DNA of 64,000 bases from Pseudomonas viridiflava. Lineage in GTDB: Bacteria; Pseudomonadota; Gammaproteobacteria; Pseudomonadales; Pseudomonadaceae. Where the stretch lies: contig NZ_UPSE01000601.1 in assembly GCF_900573885.1 (NCBI RefSeq), forward strand, positions 248,001 to 312,000, given 5' to 3'. A program made the translations under genes and the position numbers. Below are positions 45,028 to 53,494 of the stretch, in pieces (the stretch's first letter is position 1; the number at the start of each line of letters is the position of its first letter). A model generated the notes under the pieces. The model ran no database searches. It saw only the letters and a program-made list of their open reading frames with translations, and was not told the DNA's origin.

Positions 45028-45184
45028 GTCCGCTCTGCAAGATAAAGGTCACCACGATAAGGATCAGCCACAGCAAGTACGGGCGATACCAGGCGCCGCT
45101 CGGGTCGATCCACCAGTCCATGATGGCGGGGGAGAAGAGGTAAATCCCCACCACCAGAAGTAAGACCAATCGGTAGATGTACAT
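45008..45184 (-). CDS. cbrX: CbrX, small two-helix membrane protein overlapping cbrA
   Basis: 58 residues: MYIYRLVLLLVVGIYLFSPA, then IMDWWIDPSGAWYRPYLLWLILIVVTFILQSGRDADEL, two short membrane helices. A longer frame upstream runs through repeat DNA and is not credible. Its end overlaps the cbrA start by 20 bases. A gene of this type (cbrX) is described in the P. putida cbrXAB operon, where overlap couples cbrA translation to cbrX, as I recall. A protein function of its own is unknown. Translation starts after a weak GAGA site. Confidence 0.85.
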   Translation of the reverse strand: MYIYRLVLLLVVGIYLFSPAIMDWWIDPSGAWYRPYLLWLILIVVTFILQSGRDADEL

Positions 45185-45258
45185 GCCGTTTCTCGTGGTT
45201 GGCGAGCGGCGATGGTAACGGATGGAAGGTGAGGGCTGGAAGGTGCGTTTCCAGGTTG

Positions 45259-45358
45259 CCCTCTCCCCTAGCCCCTCTCCCGTAAACGGGCGAGGGGAAC
45301 AGAACGCGGTTCGCCGGTCTCCTCTCGCCCGCTTGCGGGAGAGGGGCGGGGGAGAGGG
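45259..45358. repeat. Inverted repeat of the CCCTCTCCC family between cbrX and gluQ
   Basis: CCCTCTCCCCTAGCCCCTCT on the left and the complementary GAGAGGGGCGGGGGAGAGGG on the right enclose hairpins CCCGTAAACGGG and CCCGCTTGCGGG. This type of repeat is common in Pseudomonas intergenic regions. It may also terminate gluQ transcription before cbrX. Confidence 0.8.
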
Positions 45359-45363
45359 TTGCG

Positions 45364-46257
45364 TTAGCGCAACTGCGACTCCGCCAATGTCAGCGTGCGC
45401 GGAATGCGCGCCACGTCCCAACTGCGAATGCCCCAGGCCAACAATTCTGCCGGCGTGGCGTCAGCCAGTTCCGGCACCACCGCTTGCCCCAGGGCACGCA
45501 GGGCGCGCAGCAGCAAGCGCGCGGCTTCGTGGGTTTCCAGCGGCGGCGAGCGGTAGGATTTTCCCAGTTTGTGGCCATCGGGCTGAATGATCAGCGGCAC
45601 ATGCAGGTAACGCGGCTGCGACAGCCCCAGCAGTTCTTGCAGGTACAGCTGGCGCGGCGTGGAGTCGAGCAGGTCGGCGCCGCGAACGATGTCGGTCACC
45701 CCTTGCCAGGCGTCATCCAGCACCACGGCCAGTTGGTAGGCATACAAGCCATCGCGCCGGCGTATCACAAAGTCGCCGACATCGCGGCCCAGGTGCTGGC
45801 GGTACTCGCCTTGCACGCGGTCGATGAAGTGGTATTCCAGCTCCGGCACGCGCAGGCGAATCGCTGCGCCTTCCTGCTCATGGCCGGCGTTACGGCATAA
45901 GCCCGGATAAACGCCCTGGTAGTTTTCCAGTTGCTTGCGCGAACAGGTGCAGGCGTACGCCAGGCCCTGGCTGAACAGGCGCTGCACCACGCTTTCGTAA
46001 ATCGCGTGACGCTCGCTCTGGCGCACCAGTTCGCCGTCCCATTCGAAGCCGTAGCTTTCCAGGGTCTGCAAAATGGCCGATTGGGCGCCGGGTACTTCGC
46101 GGGGAGGGTCGATGTCTTCCATGCGTAGCAGCCAGGTGCCGCCGCAGGCTCTGGCGTCGAGATAGGAAGCAAGCGCTGCCACCAGCGAGCCGAAGTGCAG
46201 GTAGCCGCTGGGCGTGGGGGCGAAGCGCCCGATGTAGGCTGGACTGGTCTTCAACAT
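45364..46257 (-). CDS. gluQ: Glutamyl-Q tRNA(Asp) synthetase
   Basis: 297 residues, a truncated glutamyl-tRNA synthetase lacking the anticodon-binding domain. It attaches glutamate to queuosine in tRNA-Asp. The HIGH-like RFAPTPSGYLHFGSLVAALAS, the zinc site CTCSRKQLENYQGVYPGLC near residues 103-121, and the KMSKS-like QPDGHKLGKS are present. It follows dksA with an intervening hairpin, the arrangement in E. coli and Shigella, where a terminator limits gluQ readthrough. Confidence 0.95.
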   Translation of the reverse strand: MLKTSPAYIGRFAPTPSGYLHFGSLVAALASYLDARACGGTWLLRMEDIDPPREVPGAQSAILQTLESYGFEWDGELVRQSERHAIYESVVQRLFSQGLAYACTCSRKQLENYQGVYPGLCRNAGHEQEGAAIRLRVPELEYHFIDRVQGEYRQHLGRDVGDFVIRRRDGLYAYQLAVVLDDAWQGVTDIVRGADLLDSTPRQLYLQELLGLSQPRYLHVPLIIQPDGHKLGKSYRSPPLETHEAARLLLRALRALGQAVVPELADATPAELLAWGIRSWDVARIPRTLTLAESQLR

Positions 46258-46270
46258 GACAGAAATGAAG

Positions 46271-46290
46271 CGGGGCGCCTAAGCGCCCCG
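46271..46290 (-). terminator. Hairpin between dksA and gluQ
   Basis: On the minus strand CGGGGCGC / TTAG / GCGCCCCG followed by CTTCATTT. The stem is perfect and the T tract weak; the hairpin ends 13 bases before the gluQ ATG and also leaves gluQ without a clear Shine-Dalgarno. Likely a leaky terminator of dksA. Confidence 0.7.
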
Positions 46291-46298
46291 TTCTCAGA

Positions 46299-46742
46299 TC
46301 AGGAACCGATCTGCTTTTCTTTGATTTCCGCCAGGGTTTTGCAATCGATGCAAAGGGTGGCGGTAGGGCGGGCTTCAAGACGGCGGATGCCGATCTCTAC
46401 GCCGCAGGAATCGCACCAGCCATATTCGTTGTCTTCGATGAGTTGAAGCGTCTGGTCGATTTTCTTGATCAGCTTGCGCTCACGATCACGGGCACGCAGT
46501 TCCAGGCTGAATTCTTCTTCCTGGCTGGCACGGTCGGCCGGGTCAGGGAAGTTCGCTGCTTCGTCCTGCATGTGATGCACAGTCCGATCGACTTCCTGCA
46601 TCAGCTCAAGCTTCCACTTGCCCAGAATATTGGTGAAGTGCGCACGCATTGGCTCACTCATGTACTCCTCGCCCTTGGTTTCTTTGTAGGGCTCGAAACC
46701 ACGGTTGAGCGGGTCGTTCTTTGCTTTTGCTTTGGTGGGCAT
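46299..46742 (-). CDS. dksA: RNA polymerase-binding transcription factor DksA
   Basis: 147 residues. Enters the polymerase secondary channel and, with ppGpp, represses rRNA promoters and activates amino-acid genes. The coiled-coil tip carries DPADRASQEEE with the two essential aspartates; the zinc finger has all four cysteines (WCDSCGVEIG ... LCIDCKTLAE). It is thus the zinc-containing DksA rather than the cysteine-poor DksA2 of pseudomonads. It lies upstream of gluQ. Confidence 0.98.
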   Translation of the reverse strand: MPTKAKAKNDPLNRGFEPYKETKGEEYMSEPMRAHFTNILGKWKLELMQEVDRTVHHMQDEAANFPDPADRASQEEEFSLELRARDRERKLIKKIDQTLQLIEDNEYGWCDSCGVEIGIRRLEARPTATLCIDCKTLAEIKEKQIGS

Positions 46743-46941
46743 GGATGACCGCCTCTTGAAAACTCTCTAATCCACTGCGCAGGATTACTGTCCATTGCCG
46801 TCATTTATTGCCGGCCCTGCGGCTGCAAGCGGGCGAACTTACCAGATCGCCTTCGCCTATGCCACTCCCGGTTGTCATCGTGCTGCTGTTTAGCCAACTG
46901 GTTGGGTAGAATCGCCGCCTGAACTTATATAAGGAAGGCCG

Positions 46942-48114
46942 ATGACTTCGCCCTACAGTGCTCGCAGCCGCGCGATTGAGCCGTTTCACGTGATGGCGCT
47001 GCTGGCGCGGGCCAATCAGTTGCAGGCCGACGGCCATGATGTGATCCATCTGGAAATCGGCGAGCCGGACTTCACCACCGCTGCGCCCATCGTCGCTGCG
47101 GGCCAGGCCGCGCTGGCCGATGGCCATACGCGCTACACCGCCGCCCGTGGTTTACCGGCGCTGCGCCAAGCCATTTCCAGCTTCTACGCGCAACGTTACC
47201 AATTGAGCATAGACCCCGAACGCATCCTGATTACGCCCGGCGGTTCCGGCGCGTTGCTGCTGGCCAGCGCCTTGCTGGTCGACCCCGGCAAACACTGGCT
47301 ACTGGCGGATCCGGGCTACCCCTGCAACCGCCATTTCCTGCGCCTGGTGGAAGGCGCTGCGCAGTTGGTGCCGGTCGGTCCGGACGTGCGTTACCAACTG
47401 ACCCCGGAACTGGTCGACCGCCACTGGGACCGCGACAGCGTCGGCGCACTGGTGGCCTCGCCGGCCAACCCGACCGGCACCTTGTTATCGCGCGAAGAAC
47501 TGGGCGGTTTGTCCAAAGCGATAAAAGCCCACGGCGGCCACTTGGTGGTGGACGAGATCTACCACGGCCTGACCTACGGCACCGACGCCGCCAGCGTGCT
47601 GGAAGTCGACAACGACGCCTTTGTGCTCAACAGCTTCTCCAAATACTTCGGCATGACTGGCTGGCGCCTGGGCTGGCTGGTGGCGCCTCCGCAAGCGGTG
47701 GGTGAGCTGGAGAAACTGGCGCAGAACCTCTACATCAGCGCGCCAAGCATGGCCCAGCACGCCGCATTGGCCTGCTTCGAACCCGCCACGCTGGAGATTC
47801 TCGAACAGCGCCGTGGCGAATTTGGCCGCCGTCGCGACTTCCTGTTGCCAGCCCTGCGGGAATTGGGTTTCGGCATTGCCGTGGAACCGGAAGGCGCCTT
47901 CTATTTATATGCAGACATCAGCGCCTTTGGTGGCGACGCCTTTGCCTTCTGCCAGCACTTCCTGGAAACCGAGCACGTAGCCTTCACGCCCGGCCTGGAT
48001 TTCGGCCGTCACCAAGCCGGCCATCACGTGCGTTTTGCCTATACCCAAAGCCTGCCGCGCTTGCAGGAAGCGGTTGAGCGTATTGCCCGTGGCCTGAAAA
48101 CCTGGCGGCCCTGA
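46942..48114 (+). CDS. PLP-dependent aminotransferase (class I/II)
   Basis: 390 residues, fold type I. The catalytic lysine lies in NSFSKYFGMTGWRLGWLVAP near residue 236; PANPTGTLLSREEL, DEIYHGLTYG and the C-terminal HHVRFAYTQSLPRLQEAVERI (arginine for the substrate carboxylate) are standard. Substrate cannot be read from the sequence; family members use aspartate, alanine or aromatic amino acids. Divergent from dksA. Its stop overlaps the sfsA start (TGATG), so the two are co-translated. Confidence 0.93.
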   Translation: MTSPYSARSRAIEPFHVMALLARANQLQADGHDVIHLEIGEPDFTTAAPIVAAGQAALADGHTRYTAARGLPALRQAISSFYAQRYQLSIDPERILITPGGSGALLLASALLVDPGKHWLLADPGYPCNRHFLRLVEGAAQLVPVGPDVRYQLTPELVDRHWDRDSVGALVASPANPTGTLLSREELGGLSKAIKAHGGHLVVDEIYHGLTYGTDAASVLEVDNDAFVLNSFSKYFGMTGWRLGWLVAPPQAVGELEKLAQNLYISAPSMAQHAALACFEPATLEILEQRRGEFGRRRDFLLPALRELGFGIAVEPEGAFYLYADISAFGGDAFAFCQHFLETEHVAFTPGLDFGRHQAGHHVRFAYTQSLPRLQEAVERIARGLKTWRP

Positions 48115-48821
48115 TGCTGTTTTCGCCACCGTTGGAGCAGGGCCGTTTAATCCGCCGCTACAAACGCTTTCTCGCCGACATCGAAACGCAGCACGGCGAG
48201 CTGCTGACCATTCACTGCCCCAACACCGGCTCCATGTTCAATTGCATGGTCGAGGGCGGTGCCGTGTGGTTCAGCCGTTCCAACGACCCGAAGCGCAAGT
48301 TGCCCGGCACCTGGGAACTGGCTGAAACGCCACAAGGCCGCTGGGCCTGCGTGAACACGGCGCGGGCCAATCCGCTGGTGGAGGAGGCATTGCGAGAAGG
48401 CGTGATCCGCGAACTGGCCGGCTTCACCACGCTCAAGCGCGAAGTGCCCTATGGCGAAGAAAGCAGCCGCATCGACTTCATTTTGGAATACCCAAGCGGC
48501 ATGGCGTACGTGGAAGTGAAAAGCGTGACCCTGGGTTTTGACGGCACCCGCGTGGCGGCGTTTCCCGACGCCAAAACCCAGCGCGGCGCCAAGCACCTGC
48601 GCGAATTGGCGAACCTGGCGCGCCAGGGCATTCGGGCGGTGCAGTTGTATTGCGTGAACCTGTCGGACATCGACGCGGTTCGCCCGGCCGGGGAAATAGA
48701 CGCGGCCTATGCCGCTGCGCTGAAGGAAGCCAAAGCGGCTGGCGTGGAAGTGCTCGCCTATGGCGCCGTGCTGACGCCGACCGAAATCAGGCTGACCCGC
48801 CGTCTTGAGGTGCAGTTGTAG
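48114..48821 (+). CDS. sfsA: Sugar fermentation stimulation protein SfsA homologue
   Basis: 235 residues, normal length. The family has an N-terminal OB-like part and a nuclease-like C-terminal domain; E. coli SfsA affects maltose use, with uncertain mechanism. Visible: LEQGRLIRRYKRFLADIE, HCPNTGSM, RIDFILEYPSGMAYVEVKSVTL (the D..E-VK nuclease-type motif), AFPDAKTQRGAKHLREL. It overlaps the aminotransferase stop by one base. It converges on the Rieske gene with two bases between the stops. Confidence 0.94.
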   Translation: MLFSPPLEQGRLIRRYKRFLADIETQHGELLTIHCPNTGSMFNCMVEGGAVWFSRSNDPKRKLPGTWELAETPQGRWACVNTARANPLVEEALREGVIRELAGFTTLKREVPYGEESSRIDFILEYPSGMAYVEVKSVTLGFDGTRVAAFPDAKTQRGAKHLRELANLARQGIRAVQLYCVNLSDIDAVRPAGEIDAAYAAALKEAKAAGVEVLAYGAVLTPTEIRLTRRLEVQL

Positions 48822-48823
48822 CG

Positions 48824-49147
48824 CTACGCCGGCACGTCGAGCCAGATGCCGCTGGCGTCTTCGCGGCAGGCGAGGGCGGTCAGCGCTTCGCCTTCACACG
48901 GGCCGGTGATGCACTCGCCCGACTCGATCAAAAACAAGGCGCCATGGCGCGCGCATTGAATCAGGCTGTTGCTGCTGTCGAGAAACGCGTCCGGCTGCCA
49001 TTCCAGCGCCACGCCCTTGTGTGGGCAGCGGTTGATATAGGCATACACCTGGCCCTGCTTGCGCACGGCCACCAGCTTTATCCCGCCCAACAAAAAGCCC
49101 CGGCTCTGGCCTTCAGCCAAAGATTCCGGGGCGCAGAGAAACTGCAT
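48824..49147 (-). CDS. Rieske [2Fe-2S] protein
   Basis: 107 residues from the ATG at 49147, which has GGAGG five bases before it; an upstream start would add 12 residues with no support. The Rieske ligands are intact: CPHKG near residue 41 and CARHGA about 19 residues later. It is a stand-alone ferredoxin-like Rieske domain, possibly an electron carrier for an oxygenase, but no partner lies beside it. Just downstream of the haem receptor gene on the same strand (52 bases), so co-transcription with it is possible. Confidence 0.92.
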   Translation of the reverse strand: MQFLCAPESLAEGQSRGFLLGGIKLVAVRKQGQVYAYINRCPHKGVALEWQPDAFLDSSNSLIQCARHGALFLIESGECITGPCEGEALTALACREDASGIWLDVPA

Positions 49148-49199
49148 AAACGCCTCCAGGTGAACGGGGATTATCCCGTGCACCCGGGGTGGGCGGTAG

Positions 49200-51431
49200 T
49201 CAGATTTCCCAGATGAAGTTAACGGCGGCGTGACGGCCGGGCTGGGAGTAGCGGTCCAGGCCGGTGTTGAGGGAGGTCAGGCCGCGAACATCGCCCCATT
49301 GCCAGTATTCCTTGTCGCCAAGGTTGTACAGACCGGCATTGACCGAAAACTCTTCAGTCATCTGCCACCATCCGTTCAGATCAAGCACGCCGTAACCGGA
49401 GGGCTCGTATTGGCTGGGCGTGCCGCCTTCATTTGTTGGACTGTTGTTGACCCGCTCCTTGGCCGCTACCAGTGTCCAGTTCAGGCTGCCGCCGAACTTG
49501 CCGGTTGGCGCGGCGTAGCCCAGGCCGAACACGCCTTTGAGCGGGTCGACACTATTAATAGGCTCGCCCGTTCCTTCATCTTCGCCACGGGCGTAAGCCA
49601 CAGTACCAATGGCCTTCCAACCCGCTGGCAGCAAGCCAAGCTGGTCGAGGAACAGCTCACCTTTGGCCTCGGCACCACGGATGGTGACGCGGTCCATGTT
49701 GACGTACTGGAAGTCGGTGGTCAGGGCCGGCGCCAGGGCAGAGGTGCGGCTCTGCTGTTCGATAAAGTCTTTGTAACGGTTGTAGAACAGCGCGGCGCCA
49801 AAGCTGCCGACCTGGTACTGACCGCGCAACCCGATCTCATAGCTGTCGCTGGTTTCCGCTTTCAGACTGGTGTTGGCGATGGTGCGATAGCGCGCGGTGC
49901 TGTTGACGAACTCCCCAAACATTTCCACCGCCTGCGGAGCGCGGAAGCCCGCTGCGTATTGGCCGTACACGCTGTGGGCATCGTCGACCTGGAAGGTCAC
50001 GCCCAGCTTCGGCGAAATATGCTCGTCTTTGGTGTCGTCAGGGCTGGCATCGGTGGCGCCGCTGTTGAGGTACTCATCCGTGACGTGCGGTTTCATTTCG
50101 AAACGGTCATACCGCACGCCCGGCAGAATGGTCCACGCGCCGATGGTCATTTCGTTCTGGGCGAACAGCGCGTATTCCTTGGTCTTCGGATCCGGGAAGT
50201 CGCTGATCGGGAAGGCGTCTCCGCCTGGCGCGACAGGCACTGCCGCCCCGGTAGCACGCACGGTTTCCGCGCCACGGCGCAAATCGCTGTTCTCCAAACG
50301 CTTCACATCGAAGCCGTAAATCAGCTGATGCTCAACCGGACCCGTGGCGAACGCTTTGTCGAACTTGGCGTTGAGCACCCAGAGTTTTTCTTCGTAATTG
50401 GAATCGCGGTAACGGTCGCGCAGTGCGGAAGCAACGAAACGCTCCTGCTCGGTACGCTGGCGAATCTGGCTTTCCTGGTAATCCAGATGCCAATCCACTT
50501 TGTCCACCAACAAGCTGTTCAGCTCGAACGTGTGCTTAAGGCTGTAGCGCTCGCGGTCAGTGCTGTCGATGGCGTCGGAGGTGCGGATGGTTGCGGTGTT
50601 GCTGTACTCGCTGAGCACCTGAGTGTCGGTATCGACGGAATAGCGCTCGTAGGTCAGTTGCAGGCGGTCGTTGCCGTAGTAGTTCCACCCGCCTTTGACC
50701 AGCAGGTTTTCAGCGCTGTAGTCCTGCGGGTTGGCTTCGCCGCGACTGGCACCAATGCCATCGCGACCGCCGAACGAATCCACTTCCTGGCCATTTCGGT
50801 GGCCGATATGTACCACGCCGTCGACGCTGCCCAGGCGGCCGGCAACGGTGGCGCTGCGCATCCAGCTGTCGTCGGACGTGTCGAAGCCGGTTTTCAGGCG
50901 CGCATAGGCGTCGTCGCCATCTTCCAGATAATCCGCCGCGTCTTTGGTGAGAAAACTCACCGCACCGCCGATGGCGTCGCTGCCGTACAGGGACGAGGCG
51001 GGGCCCCGAATGATTTCGACCTGCTTCATGGTGTCGGGGTCGATGTAGTCGCGGCGCGCTTCCATAAACGGCCCGAACGTAAAGGCATCCGGCACGGCGA
51101 CGCCGTCCACTTGGGTCAACACCCGATTGCCGCCGATGCCGCGAATGGTAAAGCCCGACAAGCCAAACCGGCTGCCGCTGCCGCCCACCGAAACGCCTGG
51201 CTCGTAACGCACCAGATCCTTGATGTCTTTGACGTTGTTCTGGTCGATATCGCGCTCGGTCATCACCGACACGGTGCTCGGCACTTCGTCGAGCTTCTGC
51301 TCGGTGCGGGTGGCGGTGACGGTAACCGTGTCGAACTGTGTCGGCGTTTTGTCGGCGGCGGCGGCCAGCGAGGGCGAAAGCAGCAGCAACACCAGCCAAG
51401 GCTTGCGGGCGAAGGGCGGACGAAGGGACAT
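49200..51431 (-). CDS. phuR: TonB-dependent haem/haemoglobin outer-membrane receptor (PhuR-like)
   Basis: 743 residues with signal peptide (KPWLVLLLLSPSLAAAA). TonB box DTVTVTATR near residue 34; the plug domain has VSVMTERDIDQNN, GFTIRGIGGNRVLTQVDGV and EIIRGPASSLYGSDAIGGAV; the barrel carries YGQYAAGFRAPQAVEMFGEF, the FRAP region of haem receptors. The last residue is Ile, not the usual aromatic. It imports haem or haemoproteins in the first step of the Phu pathway. It is divergent from tonB-phuS-phuTUVW with a Fur-like box between. AGGAG stands eight bases before the ATG. Confidence 0.95.
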   Translation of the reverse strand: MSLRPPFARKPWLVLLLLSPSLAAAADKTPTQFDTVTVTATRTEQKLDEVPSTVSVMTERDIDQNNVKDIKDLVRYEPGVSVGGSGSRFGLSGFTIRGIGGNRVLTQVDGVAVPDAFTFGPFMEARRDYIDPDTMKQVEIIRGPASSLYGSDAIGGAVSFLTKDAADYLEDGDDAYARLKTGFDTSDDSWMRSATVAGRLGSVDGVVHIGHRNGQEVDSFGGRDGIGASRGEANPQDYSAENLLVKGGWNYYGNDRLQLTYERYSVDTDTQVLSEYSNTATIRTSDAIDSTDRERYSLKHTFELNSLLVDKVDWHLDYQESQIRQRTEQERFVASALRDRYRDSNYEEKLWVLNAKFDKAFATGPVEHQLIYGFDVKRLENSDLRRGAETVRATGAAVPVAPGGDAFPISDFPDPKTKEYALFAQNEMTIGAWTILPGVRYDRFEMKPHVTDEYLNSGATDASPDDTKDEHISPKLGVTFQVDDAHSVYGQYAAGFRAPQAVEMFGEFVNSTARYRTIANTSLKAETSDSYEIGLRGQYQVGSFGAALFYNRYKDFIEQQSRTSALAPALTTDFQYVNMDRVTIRGAEAKGELFLDQLGLLPAGWKAIGTVAYARGEDEGTGEPINSVDPLKGVFGLGYAAPTGKFGGSLNWTLVAAKERVNNSPTNEGGTPSQYEPSGYGVLDLNGWWQMTEEFSVNAGLYNLGDKEYWQWGDVRGLTSLNTGLDRYSQPGRHAAVNFIWEI

Positions 51432-51514
51432 GGATCTACTCCTAGATCGTTAACGTCGGGCGGCTACTTTGGCCACCGGTTTGATATCGGGCCGCACGTT
51501 AACGATATTGACAT

Positions 51515-51533
51515 GCAGATGCAAACAATTATC
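51515..51533 (-). promoter_or_regulatory. Fur box between phuR and tonB
   Basis: Read on the minus strand GATAATTGTTTGCATCTGC matches the 19-base Fur consensus at 11 positions, with GATAAT and CAT halves. It is positioned to repress both divergent promoters when iron is plentiful. Not a perfect match; other AT-rich stretches nearby could form overlapping sites. Confidence 0.6.
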
Positions 51534-51566
51534 AAATAGATTAACTTTTGATGATCGTGGCATCCG

Positions 51567-52289
51567 ATGCGACGTTTCTCGGTGTATTTCCTGCTTTCGC
51601 TCGCGCTGCATGCGGCGGCGAGTTTGCTGCTGCGCGAGCCGGTCGTAGAGCCTGGTCGCGCCCGCAATCTGGCGAATAACCAGCCAGCGGCGATGATCAT
51701 TCAGCTGCCTCCGGCGCCTGCACCGGCAGCGGTTGCGGCGATCCAGCCGCCAGCCAGCGAGCCGGAAAAGTCGTTGCCCGAACCCGCCGCAACACCGATT
51801 CCGCCCGTGGCAAAACCGGCAATGGTTGAGCGCAAAGTCGAGCCCCGCGCCGTAGCCAAACACGTGGTCAAGCCGAGCAAGCCGGTAACGAAACCGGCGC
51901 CGCCAAAACCGCATGTCAGTGAAACGGCCGAGGTTGAGTTACCCGTTGCCGCTACTTCCGCCGGCCCCGTTGCTCCTGCACCCAAACCGGCGGTAACGGA
52001 AGTGCTCAGCAGCCGCCCCAGCTATCTGCAGGCGCCGAAACAGCCGCGTTATCCGAACGTGGCCAAGCGCCGTAATCAGCAAGGCGTTGTGGTGCTGGAG
52101 GTGCGGCTGGATGAGCGCGGCCAGCAGCGCGCGCTGCAAATCGTGCGGTCTTCCGGCGTCGACAGCCTGGATGAAGCCGCATTGGAGGCGGTCGCCGACT
52201 GGCATTTCCGCCCCGAAACCGTGGACGGCCGCGCTGTGCCGAGCCGCGTACAAATACCTATTGAGTTCGCCCTCACGGCGAGCCGTTGA
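51567..52289 (+). CDS. TonB-family energy transducer of the haem locus
   Basis: 240 residues. N-terminal membrane anchor FSVYFLLSLALHAAASLLL, a long Pro/Lys/Ala-rich spacer for crossing the periplasm (residues 35-145), and a C-terminal TonB domain: PSYLQAPKQPRYPNVAKRRNQQGVVVLEVRLDERG with the YP motif, ending ADWHFRPETVDGRAVPSRVQIPIEF. It links the proton motive force to an outer-membrane receptor, by position the PhuR-like one. The initial MRRF may give a short cytoplasmic tail. It lies 18 bases before phuS. No exbB/exbD is near, so it probably uses a shared pair. Confidence 0.93.
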   Translation: MRRFSVYFLLSLALHAAASLLLREPVVEPGRARNLANNQPAAMIIQLPPAPAPAAVAAIQPPASEPEKSLPEPAATPIPPVAKPAMVERKVEPRAVAKHVVKPSKPVTKPAPPKPHVSETAEVELPVAATSAGPVAPAPKPAVTEVLSSRPSYLQAPKQPRYPNVAKRRNQQGVVVLEVRLDERGQQRALQIVRSSGVDSLDEAALEAVADWHFRPETVDGRAVPSRVQIPIEFALTASR

Positions 52290-52307
52290 TTGATCGAGGA
52301 GTTCTCC

Positions 52308-53387
52308 ATGACGAGCCACATTCAGGCTGCACACCCATCCGCTGCCGCCAGCGAGCTGTATCTGGCGTGGCAGACGCTGCGCGGCGAGCAGCCGAAACTG
52401 CGCGCCCGCGATGCCGCCGCGCATTTGGCCGTCAGCGAGGGCGATCTGGTTGCCAGCCGCGTCGGCGTCGACACCGTGCGCCTGAACCCGGAATGGGCCA
52501 CTTTGCTACCGGCGCTTGGCGAGTTGGGTTACGTCATGGCGCTGACCCGCAATGAACACTGCGTGCACGAGCGCAAAGGCTATTACCGCGACGTAACGGT
52601 CATGGCGAACGGGCAGATGGGCCTGGTGGTTTCCCCCGACATCGACCTGCGCCTGTTCCTCGGCGGGTGGGCCAGCGTATTCGCCGTGGCCGAAGAAACC
52701 GGCAAAGGCACGCAACGCAGCATTCAGGTATTCGACCACCAGGGCATGGCCGTGCATAAAGTCTTCCTCACCGAAGACAGTGACGAAGCCGCCTGGGCGC
52801 CGTTGATCGAACGTTTCCGCGCGGATGTACAAAGCGCTGCGCTAGAGCTGAAACCGATGCCAGCGCCAGCAGTGCCCAAGCCAGACGCCGAGATTGATGT
52901 CGAGTCCCTGCGCGCCGGTTGGTCCACCTTGAAAGACACCCACCACTTTTTCGCCCTGCTGAAAAAGCACGAAGCCACCCGCACCCAGGCGCTGCGTCTG
53001 GCCGGGCACGAGTGGGCCGAGCCGTTGGCTCCGTCCGAATTGCCGACACTCATGGAGGCAGCCGGCGCCACCGATGTGCCGCTCATGGTGTTTGTCGGCA
53101 ACCGCCACTGCATTCAGATTCACAGCGGCCCGGTGAAAAACCTGCGCTGGATGGACACCTGGTTCAACGTGCTGGACCCGGCCTTCAACCTGCACCTGAA
53201 AACCCCGGCGGTGACCGAACTGTGGCGCGTGAGCAAGCCAAGCAGCGATGGCGTGATCACCAGTTGGGAAGCGTTCGACGCGGACGGCGAGCTGATCGTG
53301 CAACTGTTTGGCGCGCGCAAGCCCGGCGTGCCGGAACTCAGCGAATGGCGCGCCCTGGCCGAAGCGGCGCCGGTGCTCGAAGCCTGA
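52308..53387 (+). CDS. phuS: Cytoplasmic haem-binding protein PhuS/HemS family
   Basis: 359 residues. Binds haem in the cytosol and delivers it to haem oxygenase. Two repeated domains are visible (AWQTLRGEQPKLRARDAAAHLAVSEGDLVASRVG... and GWSTLKDTHHFFALLKKHEATRTQALRLAG), each ending in an HxxxIHSGP- or KGYYRD-type strand. His212 in THHFFALL occupies the place of the proximal ligand His209 of PhuS, by my alignment. GAGGAG eight bases before the ATG decides the start over an upstream frame. A strong terminator follows. Confidence 0.95.
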   Translation: MTSHIQAAHPSAAASELYLAWQTLRGEQPKLRARDAAAHLAVSEGDLVASRVGVDTVRLNPEWATLLPALGELGYVMALTRNEHCVHERKGYYRDVTVMANGQMGLVVSPDIDLRLFLGGWASVFAVAEETGKGTQRSIQVFDHQGMAVHKVFLTEDSDEAAWAPLIERFRADVQSAALELKPMPAPAVPKPDAEIDVESLRAGWSTLKDTHHFFALLKKHEATRTQALRLAGHEWAEPLAPSELPTLMEAAGATDVPLMVFVGNRHCIQIHSGPVKNLRWMDTWFNVLDPAFNLHLKTPAVTELWRVSKPSSDGVITSWEAFDADGELIVQLFGARKPGVPELSEWRALAEAAPVLEA

Positions 53388-53408
53388 TATTCGCGCCCAG
53401 CGCCACAC

Positions 53409-53449
53409 AACCAGCCTGCACCTTCTATATAGGTACAGGCTGGTTTTTT
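53409..53449 (+). terminator. Rho-independent terminator between phuS and phuT
   Basis: AACCAGCCTG ... CAGGCTGGTT with inner ACCT/AGGT pairs, followed by six Ts. It is canonical, yet stands inside the phu gene order, 22 bases after phuS and 45 before phuT. It should set the tonB-phuS level above that of phuTUVW or require a separate promoter. Confidence 0.85.
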
Positions 53450-53494
53450 ATGCCGATCATGGAAACCAGTGTCTCGTCTTACATGGAGTCTTTT

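Noticed and set aside
45185..45421. 79-codon N-terminal extension of cbrX
   Set aside because: It translates the CCCTCTCCC-type repeat; the real product begins at MYIYRL.
49230..51539. 769-codon plus-strand frame opposite phuR
   Set aside because: Antisense shadow; the minus strand has an intact signal peptide, TonB box, plug and barrel.
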